Shown: piece by piece, positions 59,100 to 64,000 of the stretch | How positions within the stretch are numbered: position 1 is the stretch's first letter | Layout: every line of letters starts with the position of its first letter | Assembly: GCA_934486825.1 (NCBI GenBank) | Contig: CAKSQF010000006.1 | Coordinates: 45,977 to 109,976, forward strand | Origin: an uncultured Eubacteriales bacterium | GTDB taxonomy: Bacteria > Bacillota > Clostridia > Oscillospirales > CAG-272 | Direction: 5' to 3' | DNA: 64,000 nucleotides | The notes under the pieces: generated by a model | The model's input: the letters and a program-made list of their open reading frames with translations, nothing else | Told to the model about the DNA's origin: nothing | The model's database searches: none | Made by a program: the position numbers and the translations under genes

Positions 59100-59384
59100 T
59101 TACTGTTCAACCGACAATGAGTCGCTGTCCGATTGATGATCTTCTTCGCCGTTTAAACGGGCGGCAATAACTTCCGTCGATAAGGCGCTTAGTATAACAT
59201 GCCTGCTGTCGGTTACAATAACAGACTTCGTTTTCTTTCCGCACGATACATCGATGACGGTTCCCGCATCACGTGAATCCTGTATCAGACGCTTTACAGG
59301 TGCGGATTCGGGGGAACTTACGCTGATTATTCTCGATACTGCCACATAATTTCCGAATCCCACGCCAACAAATTTAACTGACAT
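59100..59384 (-). CDS. remA: RemA/DUF370 family regulatory protein
   Basis: This 94-residue protein begins MSVKFVGVGFGNYVAVSRII. VSPESAPVKRLIQDSRDAGTV and IDVSCGKKTKSVIVTDSRHV, ending in LSALSTEVIAARLNG, are diagnostic of DUF370. In Bacillus subtilis RemA is a DNA-binding activator of matrix genes forming rings. The place between yicC and gmk is conserved in Firmicutes. A GGGAGAG site precedes the ATG. Its targets in this organism are unknown. Confidence 0.94.
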   Translation of the reverse strand: MSVKFVGVGFGNYVAVSRIISVSSPESAPVKRLIQDSRDAGTVIDVSCGKKTKSVIVTDSRHVILSALSTEVIAARLNGEEDHQSDSDSLSVEQ

Positions 59385-59404
59385 TGTCAGACACTCTCCC
59401 GACT

Positions 59405-60289
59405 TTACTCAATGTTCTGAATCTGCTCTCTGATTTTTTCGATTTCGCTCTTCATATCCACAACTATGTGTGCAATGGCACTGTCAGAGCATTTTGAACC
59501 GATTGTGTTCGTTTCTCTGTTGATTTCCTGAATAAGAAAATCGAGCTTGCGTCCAATCGGCTCGACCGATCTGAATATTTCGTCAAAAGCCTCGAAATGA
59601 CTGCGTAGTCTGACCAGTTCTTCATCAATCGCGACCTTGTCCGCATAAACGGCACATTCGGTAATAATCCGCTGCTCATCAAGCTCAACAGACAAATCGC
59701 CTATAATCTTTCTTATCCGTGCTTCGAATTTATCCTTGTAGGAGGAAACACAGTTTGCGCTGAGCTTTTCGATTTCATCAACCATGGAGATAATATTTTT
59801 CTTTTTTTCGGATAGATCTTCATACAAGCGCTGTCCTTCGGCAGATCTCATATCGTCAAAGGAGGACAATGCCTCATCAACAACCGGAAGTATCTCTTCC
59901 CAGATTTTTTCCATGTCGGCTTCTGAAGTAACAACCGTGAAAAGTTCCTTGTTCTGTGCGACCGACATAACCGAAATATCATCACGCAGTCCGAAAGTCA
60001 GAGCAAGTTTTTTCAATGCATTTATGTATTCACCTGCGTATGCCGTGTCAATATTTATAACCGTATCTGCCTTTTTTGTAAGTTCAACTCCGAGATAAAT
60101 GTCAACTTTCCCGCGTGAAATGTAGGACTGAACACGTGATTTCAGTTTGTCCTCAACAGACGAGTAGACTCTGCTTGTTTTTACCTGAGGGTCAAAATAT
60201 CTGCTGTTGACGCTTTTCAGTTCAACAGTAATTATTTTGTCACTGTATTCTTTACGGGCCCTGCCGTATGCTGTCATGCTTTTAGCCAT
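59405..60289 (-). CDS. yicC: YicC/YloC family endoribonuclease-like protein
   Basis: The 294-residue sequence begins MAKSMTAYGRARKEY and contains SVNSRYFDPQ and VDIYLGVE in the N-terminal domain. The C-terminal part ends with RSHFEAFDEIFRSVEPIGRK, LDFLIQEINRETNTIGSK and VDMKSEIEKIREQIQNIE, the DUF1732 signature. E. coli YicC is reported as an RNase affecting small RNA turnover. It is the first gene of the remA-gmk-rpoZ-priA-def-fmt-rsmB unit, with its own promoter and a CGGAGG site. Confidence 0.94.
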   Translation of the reverse strand: MAKSMTAYGRARKEYSDKIITVELKSVNSRYFDPQVKTSRVYSSVEDKLKSRVQSYISRGKVDIYLGVELTKKADTVINIDTAYAGEYINALKKLALTFGLRDDISVMSVAQNKELFTVVTSEADMEKIWEEILPVVDEALSSFDDMRSAEGQRLYEDLSEKKKNIISMVDEIEKLSANCVSSYKDKFEARIRKIIGDLSVELDEQRIITECAVYADKVAIDEELVRLRSHFEAFDEIFRSVEPIGRKLDFLIQEINRETNTIGSKCSDSAIAHIVVDMKSEIEKIREQIQNIE

Positions 60290-60347
60290 AAACGTGCCTC
60301 CGAAAACAGTATGGTGAACAACTGTGCATTCTTCTCATATTCATTTT

Positions 60348-60376
60348 ATTTTACATCAAATCATATACTTTGTCAA
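60348..60376 (-). promoter_or_regulatory. Promoter of the yicC-to-rsmB block
   Basis: On the minus strand TTGACA and TAAAAT are 17 bases apart, about 60 bases upstream of the yicC ATG. Confidence 0.75.
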
Positions 60377-60435
60377 GCAGTTGGAAAAAATTTTTGTATC
60401 ACTTTAATAAACATGATTTTTTTCTGTCAATTTGA

Positions 60436-60463
60436 TTGACAAGAGAAAAAAATCGTGTATAAT
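60436..60463 (+). promoter_or_regulatory. Promoter of asd
   Basis: TTGACA (60436-60441) and a perfect TATAAT (60458-60463) have a 16-base spacer, 36 bases before the asd ATG, divergent from the yicC promoter. Confidence 0.82.
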
Positions 60464-60499
60464 TTATTATATATAAACAGTCTGAAAGGATAATCATCT

Positions 60500-61585
60500 A
60501 TGAAAAAATACAGAGTTGGTGTGATAGGATGTACCGGGATGGTAGGGCAACGTTTTCTGACTTTGCTTGATAAGCATCCGTGGTTTGAGGTTACGGCGCT
60601 GTTTGCAAGTAAAAGAAGCGCGGGTCAGAAATACGGTGAGGCAGTAAACGGCAGATGGAAGATGCAGACGCCGATTCCGTCAAAATATGCCGACATGATA
60701 ATTGTTGATTCGGACCGCACCGACATTGCCGCAGAGCTTGTCGATTTTATTTTTTGCGCTGTAAATATGCCGAAAAACGAGATTCTTGCCCTTGAAGAAA
60801 AATATGCAAAGGCAGAAATACCGGTTGTATCAAACAACAGCGCAAACAGGTGGACCCCGGATGTGCCGATGGTTGTGCCTGAACTTAATCCCGGACATCT
60901 TGCTGTTATTGAATCACAAAGAAAACGTCTCGGAACAAAGAGAGGATTTATTGCAGTAAAACCGAACTGCTCGATTCAGAGCTATGTTCCGGCTCTGACG
61001 CCTCTTCTGAAATATGAGCCGACTCTTGTGGTTGCCACAACATATCAGGCAATTTCAGGTGCCGGTAAGACTTTTAAAGAATGGCCGGAAATGATAGATA
61101 ATATTATCCCGTATATCGGCGGTGAAGAAGAAAAAAGCGAAAAGGAACCGCTTCGTATATGGGGAAAAGTTGAGGACGGCAAAATCGTTCCTGCCCAGTC
61201 GCCGGTTATAACAACACAATGTATACGCGTTCCGGTTACCGACGGTCATACGGCGGCGGTCTTCGTTAATTTTAAAAACAAACCCGAAAGGGAAGAGATA
61301 ATAGAATGCTGGAAAAACTACAAAGGTATAGCACAGGAGCTTTCTTTACCAAGTGCTCCCGCACAGTTTATAACTTATTTTGAAGAAAATGACCGCCCGC
61401 AGAGTGCGCTTGACAGGAATCTGTATAACGGAATGGGAATTTCTGTCGGAAGACTTCGTGAGGACAGTGTGTTTGATTATAAGTTTGTCGGTCTGTCGCA
61501 TAATACCCTGAGAGGGGCGGCAGGAGGAGCAGTTCTGATAGCAGAGTTGCTTTGCGAAAAAGGTTTTATTGATACTGACATATAA
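60500..61585 (+). CDS. asd: Aspartate-semialdehyde dehydrogenase
   Basis: It reduces aspartyl phosphate to aspartate semialdehyde, precursor of lysine/DAP, threonine and methionine; Hom (13660) uses the product. The 361-residue sequence starts with VGVIGCTGMVGQRFLTLL (NADP loop). The catalytic cysteine is in AVKPNCSIQSYVP, and TTYQAISGAGKTFKEWPEM and GHTAAVFVNF are further conserved blocks. SNNSANRW-type spacing and length place it in the archaeal/fungal-like subfamily, found also in some Clostridia. It is a single gene with its own promoter. No clear terminator follows. Confidence 0.94.
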   Translation: MKKYRVGVIGCTGMVGQRFLTLLDKHPWFEVTALFASKRSAGQKYGEAVNGRWKMQTPIPSKYADMIIVDSDRTDIAAELVDFIFCAVNMPKNEILALEEKYAKAEIPVVSNNSANRWTPDVPMVVPELNPGHLAVIESQRKRLGTKRGFIAVKPNCSIQSYVPALTPLLKYEPTLVVATTYQAISGAGKTFKEWPEMIDNIIPYIGGEEEKSEKEPLRIWGKVEDGKIVPAQSPVITTQCIRVPVTDGHTAAVFVNFKNKPEREEIIECWKNYKGIAQELSLPSAPAQFITYFEENDRPQSALDRNLYNGMGISVGRLREDSVFDYKFVGLSHNTLRGAAGGAVLIAELLCEKGFIDTDI

Positions 61586-61644
61586 ATGCCGCTTCAGATT
61601 CGATAAAATGGCAATTATATACATGTGTTTTTTTTGAAAAACTA

Positions 61645-61673
61645 TTGAAAAACAAAAAGACATGTGATATAAT
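61645..61673 (+). promoter_or_regulatory. Strong promoter with no protein gene downstream
   Basis: TTGAAA (61645-61650) and a perfect TATAAT (61668-61673) are 17 bases apart, predicting a start near 61680. The next protein gene begins over 700 bases away, so it should drive a non-coding RNA and perhaps tRNA-Ser. Confidence 0.8.
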
Positions 61674-61679
61674 ATCATT

Positions 61680-61830
61680 GTTGCGTGTAGCGACAGTTAG
61701 TTTGGAATCAGGGTAAGCCGATGCGGCAAACTATGCAATAATAACGGGATGATGGACAGTCATGAAGTGCGATTGTTCGTCATCCCCGGTATCGGCAAAA
61801 AGTCCGGCGCTATCTGATGTTCCGAAAAGT
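61680..61830 (+). ncRNA. Candidate structured non-coding RNA upstream of tRNA-Ser
   Basis: About 150 bases after the promoter fold into a rod. TTGGAATCAG (61702-61711) pairs with CTGA..TTCCGA (61814-61825), GCCGAT (61717-61722) with ATCGGC (61791-61796), and GGGATGA..ACA (61746-61758) with TGT..TCATCCC (61774-61786). The internal loop is strongly asymmetric (about 23 bases against 4). An exclusive alternative, TAGTTTG (61698-61704) with CAAACTA (61727-61733), also exists. The shape recalls 6S RNA, but I see no sequence that proves it. There is no reading frame of note, and no tidy terminator was found at its 3' side. Confidence 0.5.
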
Positions 61831-61959
61831 TGATGATTTTTCTGACCGGCTTATCTAACGGGTTTTCTAAAAAATTGAATAATGATTGTTTCCCTCACTT
61901 TTGAGGGTGAACATATACGGAGAGGTATCGAAGTGGTCATAACGGGGCTGACTCGAAAT
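61829..61959 (+). repeat. Direct duplication, copy 1 (ncRNA tail, spacer, tRNA-Ser 5' half)
   Basis: This 131-base segment recurs at 62032-62161 with only a few differences (one T fewer in a T run, G/A in TAACG[GA]G, CA/GT near TTTGAGGG). The offset is about 202 bases, and both copies end exactly after ACTCGAAAT in the tRNA anticodon region. Confidence 0.92.
61919..61959 (+). pseudogene. Truncated tRNA-Ser (5' half only)
   Basis: It is identical to the intact tRNA-Ser from the acceptor 5' strand through the anticodon loop (ending CTCGAAAT). The sequence then changes to TATGTACGCATTTGAG and has no anticodon 3' stem partner, variable arm, T arm or CCA. It cannot form a functional tRNA. Confidence 0.88.
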
Positions 61960-62031
61960 TATGTACGCATTTGAGTAGTTGTGCCACCGAAAACCGCCGA
62001 AAAGCCTTGATTTTATTGGATTTTCGTGTGG

Positions 62032-62161
62032 TTGATGATTTTTCTGACCGGCTTATCTAACGAGTTTTCTAAAAAATTGAATAATGATTGTTTCCCTCGT
62101 TTTTGAGGGTGAACATATACGGAGAGGTATCGAAGTGGTCATAACGGGGCTGACTCGAAAT
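62032..62161 (+). repeat. Direct duplication, copy 2 (leads into intact tRNA-Ser)
   Basis: Second copy of the 131-base segment. It is continuous with the complete tRNA-Ser. The 72 bases between the copies (61960-62031) are unique in the window and show no gene. Confidence 0.92.
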
Positions 62162-62209
62162 CAGTTTGCGCGAAAGCGCACAAGGGTTCGAATCCCTTCC
62201 TCTCCGCCA
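62121..62209 (+). tRNA. tRNA-Ser(CGA) with encoded CCA
   Basis: Acceptor GGAGAGG pairs with CCTCTCC. The anticodon stem GCTGA/TCAGT (one G-U) encloses CTCGAAA with anticodon CGA for the serine codon UCG. The long variable arm GCGCGAAAGCGC is typical of tRNA-Ser, and the T arm is GGGTTCGAATCCC. The discriminator is G and CCA is encoded at 62207-62209. Confidence 0.95.
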
Positions 62210-62212
62210 AAT

Positions 62213-62249
62213 AATCAGCCGGATTCCGGTTTTCCGGGTTCGGCTGATT
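62213..62249 (+). terminator. Hairpin directly after tRNA-Ser
   Basis: AATCAGCCG and CGGCTGATT form a 9-bp stem with inner CCGG/CCGG pairing. It lacks a T run, so it may be a 3' processing signal or an imperfect terminator. Confidence 0.5.
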
Positions 62250-62257
62250 CATATCAT

Positions 62258-62382
62258 GTCACCGGAGGTAGAGCGTCGTAACGCTCGGGGATCGTAAGGC
62301 GCAAGCCTTGCAGGCCGCATACCGGATTAGGTGTCGAGTGCGCTCGGTTATTACTTCGTAATGACCGGGCATTTTTTATTTT
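62258..62382 (+). other. Highly structured intergenic segment before the acetyltransferase genes
   Basis: Consecutive hairpins GAGCG/CGCTC, AAGGC/GCCTT, and CGGTTATTAC/GTAATGACCG lie inside a possible outer GGTA/TACC closure. The last stem is followed by GGCATTTTTTATTTTTT, making it a plausible terminator. It contains no reading frame and could be a mobile repeat or a regulatory RNA; its identity is unknown. Confidence 0.45.
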
Positions 62383-62395
62383 TTGGGAGGTACAT

Positions 62396-62947
62396 ATGAA
62401 CAACACAAAAGTAACCCTTGCCCCGCTGGAAGCGGGCGACCGCGAGCAGTTCATCCTTGATAATCAGGAGTCTTTCAAATACGGCGCAGTGGAAGAATTC
62501 GGGTTGCGTGACGATCATTTTGAGGAGGATGGAGAGATCATTTCCCGCGCAACCATTGAGCAAAGCATTGATGCACCCGACAGCGAAGCATACCGGATTC
62601 TGTATGAAGGCAGAAAGGTTGGCGGTGTGGTGCTGAAAATCGACAAAGAGACACATCACAATGAGCTGGAGCTTCTTTTCGTTTCGCCGAAGGAACACAG
62701 CAAAGGCATCGGCTATGGCGCTTGGCTTGCCGTGGAAGCTCTGCACCCCGAAACCAAGGTCTGGGCGACCTGCACGCCATATTTTGAAAAGCGCAATATC
62801 CATTTTTATATCAACAAATGCGGTTTTCACGCCGTTGAGTTTTTCTCCGCCATGCACCCGGATCCGAATCCGCCGGAGAAAGACGAACAATCATTCCCCG
62901 GCGAGGGGCCGGATGAAATGTTCCGCTTTGAAAAAGTTATGAAGTGA
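62396..62947 (+). CDS. GNAT family N-acetyltransferase 1
   Basis: This 183-residue protein has the GNAT fold: an N-terminal QFILDNQESF helix region, GGVVLKIDKETHHNELELLFVS strands, the acetyl-CoA loop SPKEHSKGIGYGAWLAVEAL (Q/RxxGxG/A-type, here SKGIGYG), and the terminal HFYINKCGFHAV signature. The substrate is unknown. GGGAGGT precedes the ATG. Codon use is visibly GC-richer (GAAGCGGGCGACCGC) than core genes in the window, suggesting transfer. A second GNAT follows. Confidence 0.88.
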   Translation: MNNTKVTLAPLEAGDREQFILDNQESFKYGAVEEFGLRDDHFEEDGEIISRATIEQSIDAPDSEAYRILYEGRKVGGVVLKIDKETHHNELELLFVSPKEHSKGIGYGAWLAVEALHPETKVWATCTPYFEKRNIHFYINKCGFHAVEFFSAMHPDPNPPEKDEQSFPGEGPDEMFRFEKVMK

Positions 62948-63008
62948 GTTACTGAAAAGTGGTTTGTATTAGCTTTTCATTTTAGCGTATAAGAAAGGAA
63001 CCTTGTGG

Positions 63009-63482
63009 ATGAGAATTCAAAAGACCATAAGAGAAGACTTGCACCAATTAAATGCTATCTATGATGATGCCTTTGAGTCAAATCCCTGCCCTGAAAATCT
63101 GATAGAAGATGAGGACGATGACAGCGAGCCGGATCTGACACCGGAGGTCGCCATGGGGTGTCCCGGCAAAACCGTTCTCAGCTTCTTTGAGGGGGATTCC
63201 CTTATCGGCGGAGCCGTGCTTGATATAAGCAGTCCTGCCGTTAATCTGCTTGATCGGTTATTTATTGCACCGGAATATCAGGGCAAGGGTTATGGCTATC
63301 ATGCATGGCGGGAAATTGAGCAACATTACACGACCGCTCCCATATGGAAACTGCGGACGCCGACTTACCTGATCGGAAACGCCTGCTTTTACATCAACAA
63401 ATGCGGTTTTTCCATCACGGGCGTAGAAGATGTCGGCAGGGACGGAATCGGAATGTTTGTGTTTACGAAAAAAGTGAAATAA
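63009..63482 (+). CDS. GNAT family N-acetyltransferase 2
   Basis: From the ATG at 63009, which has AAGGAA 8 bases upstream (an in-frame TTG two codons earlier is less likely), it has 157 residues. An acidic insert EDEDDDSEPD lies near residue 35. GGAVLDISSPAVNLLDRLFI is followed by the acetyl-CoA loop APEYQGKGYGYHAW and ACFYINKCGFSITG. The C-terminal motif is shared with GNAT 1, so the two are probably related beyond the general fold. The substrate is unknown. Confidence 0.88.
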   Translation: MRIQKTIREDLHQLNAIYDDAFESNPCPENLIEDEDDDSEPDLTPEVAMGCPGKTVLSFFEGDSLIGGAVLDISSPAVNLLDRLFIAPEYQGKGYGYHAWREIEQHYTTAPIWKLRTPTYLIGNACFYINKCGFSITGVEDVGRDGIGMFVFTKKVK

Positions 63483-63543
63483 CGATTGATTATGCAGGGG
63501 TACTTAAAATCCAAGTGCCTTTTCTTGTTCTTTAGATTCAAAC

Positions 63544-63596
63544 AAAGAGCAAAGGAAGAGCCTCAAGCACATCTTGAGACCGTTCCTTTGCTCTTT
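63544..63596. terminator. Bidirectional terminator between GNAT 2 and the excisionase-like gene
   Basis: AAAGAGCAAAGGAA and TTCCTTTGCTCTTT form a 14-bp stem with an inner CTCAAG/CTTGAG hairpin. It lies between convergent genes. Confidence 0.85.
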
Positions 63597-63999
63597 ATTG
63601 CTTTGATGCCCGCCTGTACCCTGCAAGTAGTTTTTTCATCTGTACTGTCGTAACTTTCCGCACCACATCCGGCGCGATGAGGTACCCGATCAGACTTTGC
63701 TTGCTGATAAGCACCTTTCCACCAACCACTGCGCCGAAGATGTTGCCTATTGCCACATGGCGGTTGAGCGTTCCCACCGTCAAGCCGGTCAGTTCTGCCG
63801 CCAGCTTGCTCGGCAAGGCATCGGGATGTTTGCTCCAACATTTTGCTATGTATTCGCGCAGTATCTTTGCCTCGTCCTGTGGCAGTATGACGGTCGGTAT
63901 CGGCGGTTTGTTCCTTTGCGCCGTAAACCGCCCGTTCAGGTCGGCAAAGCGTTCGGGATGATCGGTCATCTCCTTCCGCAGGGCTTCCACATCACACAT
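63595..63999 (-). CDS. Excisionase-like helix-turn-helix protein (may extend past window edge)
   Basis: From an ATG at the window edge, 134 residues can be read. The middle (about 70-110) holds KLAAELTGLTVGTLNRHVAI followed by GNIFGAVVGGKVLISKQSLI, a helix-turn-helix plus small wing as in MerR/excisionase (Xis) domains used by integrative elements. The N-terminal part (LRKEMTDHPERFADLNG) could belong to a larger protein starting outside the window. Its position beside tRNA-Ser and the GC-rich composition fit a mobile element. Family-level call only. Confidence 0.55.
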   Translation of the reverse strand: MCDVEALRKEMTDHPERFADLNGRFTAQRNKPPIPTVILPQDEAKILREYIAKCWSKHPDALPSKLAAELTGLTVGTLNRHVAIGNIFGAVVGGKVLISKQSLIGYLIAPDVVRKVTTVQMKKLLAGYRRASKQ

Positions 64000-64000
64000 A

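Noticed and set aside
61680..61830. Firm calls of 6S RNA, SRP RNA, tmRNA or RNase P RNA
   Set aside because: The rod shape recalls 6S, but no diagnostic sequence was recognised. The SRP loop GGAAG/AGCAGCC, tmRNA ends and RNase P cores are absent.
1..64000. CRISPR arrays, insertion sequences, phage structural genes
   Set aside because: No regularly spaced direct repeats, transposases or phage structural proteins were found in either strand.

Overview
The window is chromosomal DNA of a low-to-mid GC Gram-positive anaerobe, most likely a gut or rumen member of the Clostridia (Oscillospirales/Ruminococcaceae-like; this placement is inference). Supporting signs are strong AGGAGG-type ribosome binding sites, near-consensus TTGACA-17-TATAAT promoters, TTG starts, a CIRCE-controlled groESL, the Firmicutes blocks infC-rpmI-rplT and yicC-remA-gmk-rpoZ-priA-def-fmt-rsmB, cobalamin-dependent MetH, a PPi-type phosphofructokinase, and an anaerobic sulfatase-maturating radical SAM enzyme. 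No plasmid, phage structural gene or CRISPR array is visible.

Layout. 1-2.0 kb (+): end of NAD synthetase, acyl carrier protein, thiamine pyrophosphokinase. 2.0-4.6 kb (-): MATE exporter, alpha/beta hydrolase, tRNA-Val. 4.8-8.5 kb (+): metF, metH and a PAP2 phosphatase. 8.5-13.5 kb: radical SAM maturase (-), two COG0523/CobW-type metallochaperone-like GTPases (+; one with a His/Asp/Glu-rich repeat, one fused to a YcgQ-like domain), cardiolipin synthase (-). 13.6-18.4 kb: homoserine dehydrogenase (+), Na+/alanine symporter (-), groES-groEL (+). 18.4-38.2 kb is a long minus-strand housekeeping block: infC, rpmI, rplT, a SpoU methyltransferase, dprA, topA, trmFO, plsX, rnc, an Elp3-like radical SAM protein, smc, ftsY, rdgB, yhbY, nadD, yqeK, rsfS, leuS, and then rpsU with its own promoter. 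38.3-40.3 kb (+): a membrane-anchored protein, a VanY-type carboxypeptidase with an inserted zinc ribbon, tRNA-Glu. 40.5-44.0 kb (+): phosphofructokinase, serC, serA.

44.0-52.9 kb (+) is the most unusual region. Three paralogous ~455-residue lipoproteins and a 200-residue secreted protein are served by three copies of one promoter/leader cassette, followed by a double-length ABC-2 permease and its ATPase. I recognise no named family for the lipoproteins or the secreted protein, and the locus looks like an expanding, possibly undescribed envelope system.

52.9-60.3 kb (-) returns to core genes: rsmB, fmt, def, priA, rpoZ, gmk, remA, yicC. At 60.5 kb asd (+) joins hom, metF and metH as aspartate-family/methionine genes. 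61.6-62.4 kb has no protein gene but is structured: a strong promoter drives a candidate non-coding RNA whose 3' side, together with the 5' half of the adjacent tRNA-Ser(CGA), is duplicated about 202 bp downstream. Beyond the intact tRNA-Ser the composition changes, with two GNAT acetyltransferases and an excisionase-like protein, which suggests the edge of an integrated element using tRNA-Ser as its site.

All calls come from reading the sequence. No homology search, structure prediction or RNA covariance model was run.
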